A stretch of 64,000 nt of DNA, taken from Aerococcus kribbianus. GTDB lineage: Bacteria; Bacillota; Bacilli; Lactobacillales; Aerococcaceae. Both the position numbers and the translations under genes were made by a program. The notes below the pieces were generated by a model. It searched no databases. It saw nothing but the letters and a program-made list of their open reading frames with translations, and had not been told where the DNA came from. The DNA lies in contig NZ_JAPRFR010000001.1 of assembly GCF_026805545.1 (NCBI RefSeq), forward strand, positions 434,001-498,000. Reading direction: 5' to 3'. This document shows, piece by piece, positions 34,898-44,158 of this stretch (position 1 is the first letter of the stretch; every line of letters begins with the position of its first letter).

Positions 34898-37048
34898 TTA
34901 ATTAGGAATTACCAGATTTTGTCCCACATGAATGGCGTTAGAAGTCAATCCGTTGGCCGCTTTCAAGGTAGATAATTCAACCCCATGATTTAAGGCAATA
35001 CGATAAAGGTTATCGCCCGCTTTAACGGTGTAGGCAGACGCTTGATTACTTGTTTGGGCAGCTACTTGTTTAGGTTGACTTTGTGGATTTGTTTGCTTAG
35101 TTGGTGTTTCTTTGACTTGACTTTGCGTTTGGCTACTTGCTGGTGCTTGGCCACTCACCCGTAAGTTTTGTCCAATGTAAAGATTAGCATTACTTAAACC
35201 ATTCATTTGTAGTAATTGATCAACACTTAACCCATTAGCTTTAGCAATTCGCCAAGCTGTTTCGCCAGCCTTAACAGTATGGGTACCATTTGATGAACGA
35301 CTTGTACTTTGACTGCTTGTCCCTTGTTGGATTGGCCCATTAGCGGAAGTAGCATTTGCTCCTGCTGTAAATTGTTGACCTGGATAGATAAAGTCTTTAC
35401 CACCGTTCATTTGTCGGGCTTCAGACACTGAAATACCTAAGGCACGAGCGACTGAATACAAACCATCGCCTGATTTGACCGTGTAAGTCTTACCAGAAGC
35501 GTTTGAACTTGTCGCTGGTTTAGCTGAACTTTGCCCACTAGCAGAAGACTTAGCGCCGGCTGTGAATTGTTGACCTGGGAAAATTAAATCCTTGCCACCG
35601 TTCATTTGCCGGGCTTCAGATACAGAAATACCTAAGGCACGAGCAACTGAGTACAAGCCATCGCCTGATTTGACCGTGTAAGTCTTACCAGAAGCATTTG
35701 AACTTGTCGCTGGTTTAGCTGAACTTTGCCCACTAGCAGAAGTCTTGGCACCGGCTGTGAATTGTTGACCTGGGAAAATCAAATCCTTGCCACCGTTCAT
35801 TTGCCGGGCTTCAGATACAGAAATACCTAAAGCACGAGCGACTGAATACAAACCATTGCCTGATTTAACCGTGTAAGTCTTACCAGAAGCATTTGAACTT
35901 GTCGCTGGTTTAGCTGAACTTTGCCCACTAGCAGAAGTCTTGGCACCGGTTGTGAATTGTTGACCTGGGAAAATCAAATCCTTGCCACCGTTCATTTGCC
36001 GGGCTTCAGATACAGAAATACCTAAAGCACGAGCGACTGAATACAAACCATCGCCTGATTTGACCGTGTAGGTCTTGGCTGAACCGCTTGTATTTTGACT
36101 TGAACCAGTCTCTTTCTGGCTAGTAGGTGCAGAAGGCTGACTGGATGATTTGGCTTTGCTAGTATATAGAACTTGGCCTGGGAAGATCAGGTTAGAGCTT
36201 AAACCATTAGTTGCTTTTAATTCAGCAACACTCGTTCCCAACGCACGAGCTGCAGAGTACAAGCCGTCACCTGCACGAACTGTATAACTTGCATTACTAG
36301 TTGTCACCTTTTGTTTAGGACGAGAGCTACTTTGTTCGAATTGAACATCTTGGTAGGACTCTTGGCCATCAGAAGTTAAAACGGCTTTGACATCACCGCT
36401 TGCACCTTTTGGCGTATCATATTTAGTTAAATTATTATTTTCAATAATTTGATTGAGCTTACCAGCATAACGTGTATCTGTAGCATAACGTCCTGTTAAG
36501 TACTGTGTAGCGTCACGATAAGAATTAGTGTTGGACTTCCAAACACCAGCATAGAAATTAGGTGAATAAGTTAACCCATTTCTAATCTTATCTGCATAGT
36601 CATATAAAGATTCACGATAAGACGGATAGACACGGAAACCATCTTGGATTTGATAGTAGTTTCCAGAGCCATCATCTTCGAGGGTATTGAATTGAGCAGA
36701 TTGGCCATTATAAGACCCTTTGATTCCGAATAAGTTATTATAAGGTTGTTGTGATAAGCCTGAACTTCCCCAACCGGTCTCTAATACGGCTTGGGCCATC
36801 ATTACAGAGGCATATAAGTCATTCTCATGCGCAATTTCATAGGCATAAGGAATTAAGGTGTTAAGAAAGTTATTTTGAGTAGCAGCAAAATGTACAGTTT
36901 TTTCTTCGGCTTTAACGGTTTCTACATTATCCCATGCATTAAATGCAGACACCGCTAAGGCTGAACCGAGTACAATCGATCCTACCGTTAAAGACTGCTT
37001 ACTTAGATGATTTAAATAATCAATTTGTGATTGTCGTTTATCAGTCAT
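34898..37048 (-). CDS. Secreted N-acetylglucosaminidase with seven LysM repeats
   Basis: Cell wall hydrolase of 716 residues. A signal-peptide-like segment (TVGSIVLGSALAVSAFNAW, then VKAEE) comes first. The glucosaminidase domain (about 60-210) has the conserved MMAQAVLETGWGSSGLSQ and NNLFGIKGSYNG. Seven LysM modules then begin near residues 253, 326, 391, 456, 521, 588 and 672, joined by Ser/Gln/Thr-rich linkers. Modules 2-5 with their linkers are near-identical 65-residue units. LysM binds peptidoglycan GlcNAc, so the enzyme should act at the wall, probably in daughter-cell separation. The ATG at 37048 follows AGGAGG. A WalR-type box lies about 100 bp upstream. Confidence 0.92.
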   Translation of the reverse strand: MTDKRQSQIDYLNHLSKQSLTVGSIVLGSALAVSAFNAWDNVETVKAEEKTVHFAATQNNFLNTLIPYAYEIAHENDLYASVMMAQAVLETGWGSSGLSQQPYNNLFGIKGSYNGQSAQFNTLEDDGSGNYYQIQDGFRVYPSYRESLYDYADKIRNGLTYSPNFYAGVWKSNTNSYRDATQYLTGRYATDTRYAGKLNQIIENNNLTKYDTPKGASGDVKAVLTSDGQESYQDVQFEQSSSRPKQKVTTSNASYTVRAGDGLYSAARALGTSVAELKATNGLSSNLIFPGQVLYTSKAKSSSQPSAPTSQKETGSSQNTSGSAKTYTVKSGDGLYSVARALGISVSEARQMNGGKDLIFPGQQFTTGAKTSASGQSSAKPATSSNASGKTYTVKSGNGLYSVARALGISVSEARQMNGGKDLIFPGQQFTAGAKTSASGQSSAKPATSSNASGKTYTVKSGDGLYSVARALGISVSEARQMNGGKDLIFPGQQFTAGAKSSASGQSSAKPATSSNASGKTYTVKSGDGLYSVARALGISVSEARQMNGGKDFIYPGQQFTAGANATSANGPIQQGTSSQSTSRSSNGTHTVKAGETAWRIAKANGLSVDQLLQMNGLSNANLYIGQNLRVSGQAPASSQTQSQVKETPTKQTNPQSQPKQVAAQTSNQASAYTVKAGDNLYRIALNHGVELSTLKAANGLTSNAIHVGQNLVIPN
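35290..36110 (-). repeat. Tandem 195-bp repeats within the LysM gene
   Basis: Four consecutive units of 195 bp encode TYTVKSG(D/N)GLYSVARA, GISVSEARQMNGGKD and a linker ending SSNASGK. The units are nearly identical at DNA level; the last is more diverged. Copy number is likely to vary by recombination and is prone to assembly collapse. Confidence 0.9.
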
Positions 37049-37147
37049 TGTTGGCCTCCTAAATCCCTGAATAGTCTCCAGTTTATTATAGATTATTTAA
37101 TAAATTCTTGCCTTTAAATTTATCCCTTTTTAGCTAGAATTAATATC

Positions 37148-37164
37148 TGTAACCTAAATGTAAT
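37148..37164 (+). promoter_or_regulatory. WalR (YycF)-type binding box
   Basis: TGTAAC-CTAAA-TGTAAT matches the WalR consensus, two TGTWAH hexamers separated by five bases. It lies between the divergent wall hydrolase and MnmM-like genes. WalKR classically controls wall hydrolases, so the LysM gene is the likely target, although the box is oriented toward the other gene. Confidence 0.5.
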
Positions 37165-37211
37165 ATTGTAGGTGTTATACTTTGAATAAATTAATAGAGG
37201 AGAGACACATT

Positions 37212-37775
37212 TTGGGAAATATAGTCAGTATCAGCCATCGATTATTGGCTGAAATTGTAAAATCTGGTGACACTGTTTTAGACGCTACCTTAGGCAAGGG
37301 AAATGATAGTATATTCCTAGCAGAATTAGTGGGTCCTAATGGCCATGTTTATGCTTTTGATATTCAAGAAGAGGCCATTACCATTAGCAAACAACGGTTG
37401 CAAGAAAGAAATCTAGCTAAGCAAACTCGCCTTATTCAAGCCAATCACCAAGAAATTGACCATTACTTACCAGCAAAATGTCAACTCTCCGCTGCTATTT
37501 TTAATCTGGGATACTTACCAGGGGGCAATAAAACGATTACTACCCAATTCCAATCCACCTTAAGAGCTATTGACCAATGCCTAGAGCGGCTAGTAGCTGG
37601 AGGACGGCTAATCATCGCTTGTTATATCGGTCATCCTGGTGGCTTAGAAGAATATCAATCCGTTTATCATCAGCTTGAAAACTTGCCCCAAGAGTGTTAT
37701 TCTGTGGGCCATTTTCAGTTTATCAACCAGAAAAATAATCCCCCTCGTCTTTTAATTGTCGAAAGGAGATCTTAG
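37212..37775 (+). CDS. mnmM: Class I SAM methyltransferase, MnmM/YtqB family
   Basis: Predicted tRNA wobble-uridine methyltransferase of 187 residues. Motif I reads VLDATLGKGNDSIFLAEL, followed by GHVYAFDIQEEAI and the characteristic FNLGYLPGGNK. B. subtilis YtqB has been identified as MnmM, completing mnm5s2U34 in tRNA. The TTG at 37212 is eight bases behind GAGGAGA and matches the family N-terminus (LGNIVSISHRLL); the TTG at 37182 has no ribosome site. It overlaps the next membrane protein gene by one base. Confidence 0.85.
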   Translation: MGNIVSISHRLLAEIVKSGDTVLDATLGKGNDSIFLAELVGPNGHVYAFDIQEEAITISKQRLQERNLAKQTRLIQANHQEIDHYLPAKCQLSAAIFNLGYLPGGNKTITTQFQSTLRAIDQCLERLVAGGRLIIACYIGHPGGLEEYQSVYHQLENLPQECYSVGHFQFINQKNNPPRLLIVERRS

Positions 37776-38482
37776 TGAAAATCAACTTAAAAAATTCCCA
37801 ACAGCTGATTCCCCTACTGATTAATTTCTTAATTACCCTGCTCATTTTTACTCCAGGATTTATCTTTGCGTTAACCAACCACTTAATTAATTGGTGGCCA
37901 TCCTTAGCAATGTGGATTTTACAAGTCTTATTTAGTCAAATGTATTATTTGTTTACCAAGCATAAAGCAATAACTTTCTTGCATAACGGTCTCTTATTAA
38001 TGGGTGTTGAAATTTTAAGCTTGGTCATTATTATCGCCCTGTGGCCACAACTTGGTGGCTTATCTTTTTCCATGTTACTTATCCAGTGGCTCCTAGTCCA
38101 TCTGGTAATCATTGCGAAACCTTTAATATCGACTGTCCCGATAATTACTTACGCCAGTCAAATTTTATTGGCGCAAAATGTTTTTGATCAATTACAAAGC
38201 AATCTTTTCCTCACTCAATTTGGCATTATACCTATTGTATTTAACCTATCACTAGCCTTCTTGATTGCCGGATTATTCAAAAGCGAAAACGAAAAAGCCA
38301 TAAGTCATCGTCAAATCCTGTGTGCTTTTATCCTATTTATATTTTGGCTATTACTGGCCTTCTTCTTCGCTAAGATTCCTGTCACAAGCAGTCTAATAAT
38401 GCTGGTTATTTATTTACTGATTTTGGGATTAGCTATTTATTATTTCAGAAAAGTAAACAAGTTAGGCCCTAAAGAAAGATAA
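37775..38482 (+). CDS. Polytopic membrane protein of unknown function
   Basis: A 235-residue protein with about seven predicted membrane helices, for example LIPLLINFLITLLIFTPGF near the N-terminus and SSLIMLVIYLLILGLAIYYF near the end, then a basic tail (FRKVNKLGPKER). The GTG at 37775 follows AAAGGAG and overlaps the mnmM stop codon by one base, so the two genes are translationally coupled. No family is recognised. A strong bidirectional hairpin follows. Confidence 0.75.
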   Translation: MKINLKNSQQLIPLLINFLITLLIFTPGFIFALTNHLINWWPSLAMWILQVLFSQMYYLFTKHKAITFLHNGLLLMGVEILSLVIIIALWPQLGGLSFSMLLIQWLLVHLVIIAKPLISTVPIITYASQILLAQNVFDQLQSNLFLTQFGIIPIVFNLSLAFLIAGLFKSENEKAISHRQILCAFILFIFWLLLAFFFAKIPVTSSLIMLVIYLLILGLAIYYFRKVNKLGPKER

Positions 38483-38485
38483 AAA

Positions 38486-38516
38486 GAAGAGGCTGGGACA
38501 AAAGTCCCAGCCTCTT
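38486..38516. terminator. Bidirectional terminator
   Basis: AAGAGGCTGGGAC and GTCCCAGCCTCTT form a perfect 13-bp stem with a short AAAA loop. It separates the mnmM operon from the convergent csp gene. Confidence 0.88.
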
Positions 38517-38531
38517 CTATATATACTTTAA

Positions 38532-38732
38532 TTAGTCTTTTACAACGTTAGCAGCTTGTGGGCCACGTTCGCCTTCTTCAATATCGAAGCTTACTGCTTG
38601 ACCTTCTTCAAGTGTTTTGAAACCTTCACCTTGAATTGCTGAGAAGTGAACGAAAACATCATCTTGTCCTTCACGTTCGATGAAGCCGAAGCCTTTGTCT
38701 GCGTTAAACCATTTCACTGTACCTTGTTCCAT
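38532..38732 (-). CDS. Cold shock protein (CspA family)
   Basis: RNA chaperone of 66 residues, a single cold-shock OB fold. RNP1 (KGFGFIE) and RNP2 (VFVHFSAI) are intact, and the protein opens [20 protein letters not shown]. The ATG at 38732 lies behind AAGGAGG; an upstream in-frame ATG at 38756 would add eight atypical residues. The 120-bp region upstream is long enough for the structured 5' leader usual for csp genes, but I could not define a thermosensor. Confidence 0.95.
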   Translation of the reverse strand: MEQGTVKWFNADKGFGFIEREGQDDVFVHFSAIQGEGFKTLEEGQAVSFDIEEGERGPQAANVVKD

Positions 38733-38922
38733 AAATAAAAATCCTCCTTGTGCCAATGCACATAATAATTAGTAATTCTTGCATGGCTCAAGCGAATAGA
38801 TGTTGCTTTATTACTAGAGCAAATGTATAACTCGTTACCGATCCAAAAATACTACTAAGAGCATACCATTCCTAACTTATGAATGCAAACCTTTTCCTCT
38901 CTTTTTGCCTAAAAGCGATGTT

Positions 38923-39618
38923 TTATGACAAAAAAGCCCCATATTCCCGTAAACTTAAAAAGCGTTCCTGTCCCACAATAATATGGTCAAGGACATCGAT
39001 ACCGATGAGTTCACCACAGGCTATCAAACGTTTAGTGAAATCAATATCAGCTTGTGAAGGTTGCGGATTACCTGAGGGATGGTTGTGACCAATGATTAAT
39101 GAAACTGCTGAACATCGTACTGCTGCTTTAAAAATTTCACGAGGATGAGCAACACTTGTATTAATTGAGCCAATAAAAACTGTCTCTTGTTTGATGATTT
39201 CATTTTTGGTGTTCAAAAAATAAACCAAGACATGTTCTTGTTGGAAGTCTTGCAAAGCTTCAGTAAAAAACTGACCAGCATCTTCTGAAGAGGTAATCAA
39301 CCCCTTCTTAGCAATAAAAGTTGAATTCAAACGGTTACCAAACTCTATAGCCGCTTGAATTTCCACCGCCTTGGCAGGACCAATCCCTTCGATTTGTAGA
39401 AAGTCAGTATGAGAAGCGGTTTTAAGCTCATAAAGACTATCAAAATGATGAAGAACTTTCATTCCTAACTGGAGCGCATTCAGTTTCTGTGTCCCTGTTC
39501 GCAACAAAATAGCCAATAATTCATAAGTAGCTAAACTCTTAGGTCCATTCATCAACAGACGCTCTCGGGGGCGAATTTCCTCTGGTAATTCATGAATTGT
39601 CATCGTTTGTGTTTTCAT
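38923..39618 (-). CDS. radC: RadC-family JAB/MPN-domain protein
   Basis: A 231-residue member of the RadC family. An N-terminal helix-hairpin-helix-like part (LLRTGTQKLNALQLG, IEGIGPAKAVEIQAA) precedes the JAMM metal-binding motif GHNHPSGNPQPSQADIDF. Despite the name, a role in repair is doubtful, and the biochemical function is unsettled. The ATG at 39618 follows AAAGGAG. The gene stands alone between csp and a HAD phosphatase gene, with a divergent copy of the dispersed repeat upstream. Confidence 0.93.
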   Translation of the reverse strand: MKTQTMTIHELPEEIRPRERLLMNGPKSLATYELLAILLRTGTQKLNALQLGMKVLHHFDSLYELKTASHTDFLQIEGIGPAKAVEIQAAIEFGNRLNSTFIAKKGLITSSEDAGQFFTEALQDFQQEHVLVYFLNTKNEIIKQETVFIGSINTSVAHPREIFKAAVRCSAVSLIIGHNHPSGNPQPSQADIDFTKRLIACGELIGIDVLDHIIVGQERFLSLREYGAFLS

Positions 39619-39720
39619 AGCAAAACTCCTTTCATTTATAATTACGAGAAAAGGAGTTCAAATGTCCCAATGATTAAGCAAAATTTTATTCTCTTTATGT
39701 TAGGGCATAGCTATAAACAA

Positions 39721-39828
39721 AAAAGGCTGCGACAAAGCTTAGTATTGATAAGCCTCTGTCAAATCCTACGATATCATTCGCATTTTGGTCTAAGACTTCA
39801 ACACTAAACGACTTATGTCACACCCTCA
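39721..39828 (-). repeat. Dispersed intergenic repeat, diverged copy D
   Basis: On the minus strand the head GGGTGTGACATAAGTCG is followed by TTTAGTGTTGAAG, resembling copies A-C. The tail CTTTGTCGCAGCCTTTTTT can pair with the head, so the whole copy folds as one long stem-loop ending in Ts. Confidence 0.4.
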
Positions 39829-39870
39829 TTTAATGCTTATTAATTTTTTATTAATTCAATCCTTTATTGA

Positions 39871-40518
39871 TTAATCGAGAAAAGGAACAATATCATCAAT
39901 TCTTGGCACAACGGCTAAACACTTGTCCAAGACCTCGTCATCTGGAGCGATGAGATCAGGCACCATAATCACATCAATATAAGCAGAGTAAGATGCCCGT
40001 ACCCCATTAAGTGAGTCTTCTACAACCAAGGCCTCTTCGACTGTATAGCCAGTTAAGTCCAATGCTTTCAAAAAAATTTCAGGATCAGGTTTGGCTTCGC
40101 TGACCTGATCACCACCAATATATCCTTTAAAATATTTGGCTATTCCTGCCCGGTCGGTGAAATCAACAATTGTAGCATAGGCCGATGAGGAGGCCACATA
40201 GCAAGCAATCCCTTGATTATTTAAATGCTCTAACAAATCCATTACACCCACTTTTAAAGGAGGTACCTGGTGGTTCACCATTTCATTGAATAAAAAATCA
40301 GCTCGATCAAAAACCTTACTACCAAGTTCCACATCACCTAATAATTCACCAAAACCACGGCGAGAATAATCACTACCTACACCAATAAAGGGCTGGTAGT
40401 CCTCAGCAGTCAGGTCATAATCTACCTCAGCAAAGGCTTCTTTGTTAGACTTATAATAAATCGGCTCCGTATCAAAAAGAGTCCCATCCATATCAAAAAT
40501 CACAGCTTTTTTCATCAT
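39871..40518 (-). CDS. HAD-family hydrolase, beta-phosphoglucomutase-like subgroup
   Basis: Phosphatase or phosphomutase of 215 residues. Motif I is FDMDGTLFDTEPIYY, motif II VASSSAY, motif III EAKPDPEIFLKALD and motif IV VVEDSLNGVRA. The cap between motifs I and II is helical, as in subfamily IA. Substrates of such proteins are usually small sugar phosphates or nucleotides and cannot be read from sequence. The ATG at 40518 follows TAAGGAGA. No metabolic partner gene is adjacent. Confidence 0.9.
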   Translation of the reverse strand: MMKKAVIFDMDGTLFDTEPIYYKSNKEAFAEVDYDLTAEDYQPFIGVGSDYSRRGFGELLGDVELGSKVFDRADFLFNEMVNHQVPPLKVGVMDLLEHLNNQGIACYVASSSAYATIVDFTDRAGIAKYFKGYIGGDQVSEAKPDPEIFLKALDLTGYTVEEALVVEDSLNGVRASYSAYIDVIMVPDLIAPDDEVLDKCLAVVPRIDDIVPFLD

Positions 40519-40734
40519 CTGTCTCCTTACTGTCGTCTTTTACCCTATCATAACAATTTTTATGGCCTGAATATAGACAAAAGTCTAGTCAATTTAAATA
40601 AATTTACTTAAAGAAGGTCGTTTAGCTTCTCATTAGAAGAAAAAGTCGTTCTCTGAAAACGATGACCAAGACTATTCTGATTTTTCAAACGCACATACTA
40701 CAAAAGAACCCCTTTCCTCAAAAGTTTTTACGAA

Positions 40735-40772
40735 AAAAGCCAGACCCTCTAAATACTAGGGATCTGGCTCTA
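40735..40772 (-). terminator. Terminator of valS
   Basis: On the minus strand AGCCAGATCCCTAGT and AGAGGGTCTGGCT (one G-T pair) are followed by six Ts, 33 bp after the valS stop. Confidence 0.8.
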
Positions 40773-40804
40773 CATCTAGATCAATGATCTAGAGTCGAAC
40801 TAGC

Positions 40805-43444
40805 TTACAGTCCTTTAATTTCACTTAAACGTTCTTGGCTGGCAGCGAGTTTTTGTCGATAGTCAACACCTTTGTCACGTTCAGCTTGGACAACAGCTTC
40901 TGGAGCGTTAGCCACAAATTTTTCATTGGCTAATTTCTTGTCAACACGGTCCACTTCACTTTGCCACTTAGCCACTTCGTCTTCTAAACGCTTAATTTCG
41001 TCTTCAATGTTGATGAATCCTTTTAGCGGCAAATAAATTTCACCCTTATCGAAGAAGCTCGTCAAGGCTTGATCGGGGGCTTCCATATCGATACTTAATT
41101 CGATGCTTTCTGGATTACAGAAGCGTTCGATGTAGGCCATATTGGCTTGTAAAATATCGAAACTTTCTTGATCATTTACCTTAACTAAGATATTAATGGC
41201 TTTAGATAAAGGCACATTTTGCTCGTTACGGGTATTACGGATAGCTCGAATAAAGCTGATCAATACCTGCATAGCATTAGAAGCTTGTGGGTTAGAATAT
41301 GCTTCTACTTCTTCAGGATAAGCAGCTGTCACAATTGATTCGCCTTGGTGTGGTACATGTTGCCAGATTTCTTCTGTCACGAAAGGCATAATTGGGTGCA
41401 ATAGACGTAAGGTATTATCTAAAACATAAGCCAAGACAGACCGAGTAGTCAACTTAGCGTCTTCATCATCACCAGATAGGACTTCCTTAGACATTTCAAT
41501 ATACCAGTTACAGAAATCATCCCAGATAAAGTGGTAGAGGTGACGACCAGCTTCACCAAACTCGAACTTATCAAAGTTACGGGTCACAGCAGCAATAGTT
41601 TCATTGAGACGAGTTAAAATCCATTGGTCAGTAATGGAATGAACATTAGATAGGTCGATATCTTCATAGGCTAGGTCATCTAAATTCATCAAAGCATAAC
41701 GAGAAGCGTTCCAAATCTTATTAATAAAGTTCCAAGCTGCTTCTAATTTTTCGGTATTATAACGAATATCTTGACCAGGAGTAGAACCAGTGGCTAAGAA
41801 CCAACGTAGAGCGTCAGCACCATATTGGTTGACCACATCCATAGGGTCAACCCCATTACCTAATGACTTAGACATCTTACGTCCTTGAGCATCACGGATC
41901 AAACCGTGAATTAACACATTTTTGAACGGTCGTTTACCGGTAAATTCAAGTGATTGGAAAATCATCCGGCTTACCCAGAAGAAGATAATATCATAACCAG
42001 TGACTAGTGTATTGGTTGGGAAGTAACGTTGGTAGTCAGCGGCATCTTCATTTGGCCAACCCATAGTAGAAAATGGCCATAAAGCACTAGAGAACCAAGT
42101 ATCTAAGACATCTGGGTCTTGACGCCAATTTTCTTCATCTTCAGGTGCTTCCATGCCCACATACATTTCACCGGTTTCTTTATGGTACCAAGCTGGAATT
42201 TGGTGACCCCACCATAATTGCCGAGAAATCACCCAATCATGAACATTTTCCATCCAAGTGAGATAAGTATTCTCAAAACGTGGGGGATAGAAGTCCACCC
42301 GGTCTTCGGAATCTTGATTAGCAATCGCTTGTTTAGACAAGTGATCCATAGAAACAAACCATTGTGTTGATAGTCGTGGTTCTACAACCACGCCAGTCCG
42401 CTCTGAATGACCTACACTATGAACTTTGTCTTCAATTTCGACTAAGACCCCTTCTGTTTCTAGGTCTTTAACCACCGCTTTACGCGCTTCTTCGCGAGTT
42501 AAGCCAGCATATTTACCCGCATTATCATTCATAGTAGCGTCATCATTCATAATATTGATGCGTTCAAGGTCATGACGGTTTCCCACCGCGAAGTCATTAG
42601 GATCGTGGGCAGGCGTAATTTTAACCACACCCGTTCCAAAATCGCGGTCAACATAATCATCAGCTACAATTGGGATTTCACGTCCCACTAAGGGTAGGGT
42701 CACCGTTCTTCCAATCAAATCTTGGTAACGGTCATCTTCAGGATGAACGGCAACGGCAGTATCTCCGAGCATGGTCTCAGGACGAGTAGTTGCTAAACGA
42801 ACTGACCCTGAACCATCAGTTAGAGGATATTCTAAATGATAGAAGGCCCCTGGATCATCTTGGTAGATGACTTCCATATCAGACAAGGCCGTTTGAGCTT
42901 TAGGGTCCCAGTTGATAATATATTCGCCCCGGTAGATAATCCCTTTTTCGTAGAGATCAACAAAAACCTTACGTACAGCTTCTGATAAGCCATCATCCAA
43001 AGTAAATCGTTCTCGGTCATAGTCAACAGAAATCCCCATTTTACCCCATTGTTGACGGATGGTTTGGGCATATTCTTCCTTCCATTCCCAAGTTTTATCG
43101 ATAAACTTGTCTCGACCTAAATCATGACGAGAGACGCCTTCCTCAGCTAGTTTAGCCTCAACTTTAGCCTGGGTTGCAATACCAGCATGGTCCATACCAG
43201 GTAACCATAAAGTATCATAGCCCTGCATCCGTTTAAAACGAATCAACATGTCTTGTAGGGTGACATCCCAAGCATGTCCCAAATGCAATTTACCTGTAAC
43301 ATTAGGAGGTGGAATAACGATTGAATAAGCTTCTACTTCTTTATTTTCATTGGGAGCAAAGAGTCCCTTGTTCACCCAATCCTCATAACGCCCTTCTTCA
43401 ACAGCATTAGGATTATATTTGCTAGGCATATTAATTTCTTGCAT
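40805..43444 (-). CDS. valS: Valine--tRNA ligase
   Basis: Class Ia synthetase of 879 residues charging tRNA-Val. The HIGH-type motif [20 protein letters not shown] lies near residue 47, the CP1 editing domain in the middle, [15 protein letters not shown] near 520, the anticodon domain after it, and a C-terminal coiled coil (about 810-879) typical of ValRS. The ATG at 43444 follows AAAGGGG. A T-box leader and promoter precede it, and it has its own terminator. Confidence 0.98.
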   Translation of the reverse strand: MQEINMPSKYNPNAVEEGRYEDWVNKGLFAPNENKEVEAYSIVIPPPNVTGKLHLGHAWDVTLQDMLIRFKRMQGYDTLWLPGMDHAGIATQAKVEAKLAEEGVSRHDLGRDKFIDKTWEWKEEYAQTIRQQWGKMGISVDYDRERFTLDDGLSEAVRKVFVDLYEKGIIYRGEYIINWDPKAQTALSDMEVIYQDDPGAFYHLEYPLTDGSGSVRLATTRPETMLGDTAVAVHPEDDRYQDLIGRTVTLPLVGREIPIVADDYVDRDFGTGVVKITPAHDPNDFAVGNRHDLERINIMNDDATMNDNAGKYAGLTREEARKAVVKDLETEGVLVEIEDKVHSVGHSERTGVVVEPRLSTQWFVSMDHLSKQAIANQDSEDRVDFYPPRFENTYLTWMENVHDWVISRQLWWGHQIPAWYHKETGEMYVGMEAPEDEENWRQDPDVLDTWFSSALWPFSTMGWPNEDAADYQRYFPTNTLVTGYDIIFFWVSRMIFQSLEFTGKRPFKNVLIHGLIRDAQGRKMSKSLGNGVDPMDVVNQYGADALRWFLATGSTPGQDIRYNTEKLEAAWNFINKIWNASRYALMNLDDLAYEDIDLSNVHSITDQWILTRLNETIAAVTRNFDKFEFGEAGRHLYHFIWDDFCNWYIEMSKEVLSGDDEDAKLTTRSVLAYVLDNTLRLLHPIMPFVTEEIWQHVPHQGESIVTAAYPEEVEAYSNPQASNAMQVLISFIRAIRNTRNEQNVPLSKAINILVKVNDQESFDILQANMAYIERFCNPESIELSIDMEAPDQALTSFFDKGEIYLPLKGFINIEDEIKRLEDEVAKWQSEVDRVDKKLANEKFVANAPEAVVQAERDKGVDYRQKLAASQERLSEIKGL

Positions 43445-43462
43445 CGAAAAACCCCTTTCTGA

Positions 43463-43680
43463 TAAAAAAAGCCCTATGTCAGCCTAAACTAACATAGGGC
43501 GCAAAATTCATTGACACGGTACCACCTAATCATTTCTACTCAACATGATAAGGGTATGTACCCGAGTAATTACCATTGAGCAACTATAACCCAGACCGAT
43601 CGTGAATTTTCACCTGACATTCACTCGCTAAGCATCCTTCTGTGATTAACCTCTCAACCATTACTCAATATATTTAAGTT
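43463..43680 (-). promoter_or_regulatory. T-box leader of valS
   Basis: The minus strand contains the T-box AGGTGGTACCGTG (43514-43526) and a downstream terminator with arms GCCCTATGT and ACATAGGGC and a run of seven Ts (43463-43500). Val specificity is inferred from the gene controlled. Confidence 0.9.
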
Positions 43681-43687
43681 TCACTAT

Positions 43688-43716
43688 ATTTTAGCATGAG
43701 GTCGATTTTTTTTCAA
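43688..43716 (-). promoter_or_regulatory. Promoter of the valS T-box transcript
   Basis: TTGAAA, a 17-bp spacer, then TAAAAT on the minus strand. Confidence 0.7.
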
Positions 43717-43732
43717 GAATCAGAATAGTTTC

Positions 43733-44143
43733 TCAATCTTCTTCACGACGTTTGGTTTTACCCGTCCAATCGGCAAAACCACCTTTAAGAATATAGATAT
43801 CATCATAACCTGCTTCTTTTAACTGACTTGCCACCCGTCCCGCAATCGAAACGCCATTTTCATAGAGGTAAATGGGTTGGCTTTTATTAAGTCCTGGTAA
43901 ACCAGATTGTTGGATAGTAGAATAAGGGATATTTCGAGCTCCCACAATATGAGCAGAGCGAAAATCATTACTCTCACGCACATCAATGACTTGTGCTTGC
44001 CGTTTATTGGCATCAAATTCTTCAGCTGACAGCATTGTCGCTGCTTGCCGACGACGATTCCAATTAATCAACCAATAAATAGCGTAGGCCAAAATGATTA
44101 TGATTAAAACTAGCCATAAAAGCATTCCAAATGTTATTTGCAT
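43733..44143 (-). CDS. Membrane-anchored rhodanese-like protein lacking the catalytic cysteine
   Basis: A 136-residue protein. An N-terminal membrane helix (LLWLVLIIIILAYAIYWLI) is followed by a rhodanese domain with IDVRESNDFRSAHIVGARNI and GYDDIYILKGGFADW. At the active-site loop it reads YLYENGVSIAGRVA, with no cysteine where sulfurtransferases have one, so persulfide transfer is unlikely. The domain may bind a partner or anion instead. It follows glcK by 15 bp on the same strand, a pairing also seen in Bacillus (glcK-yqhL), and has an AAAGG ribosome site. Confidence 0.88.
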   Translation of the reverse strand: MQITFGMLLWLVLIIIILAYAIYWLINWNRRRQAATMLSAEEFDANKRQAQVIDVRESNDFRSAHIVGARNIPYSTIQQSGLPGLNKSQPIYLYENGVSIAGRVASQLKEAGYDDIYILKGGFADWTGKTKRREED

Positions 44144-44158
44144 TACGAAAAAACCTTT

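Noticed and set aside
35290-36110. Regular direct repeats that could suggest a CRISPR array
   Set aside because: The 195-bp units lie in frame inside the LysM gene and encode repeated LysM modules; there are no short repeats with unique spacers and no cas genes.
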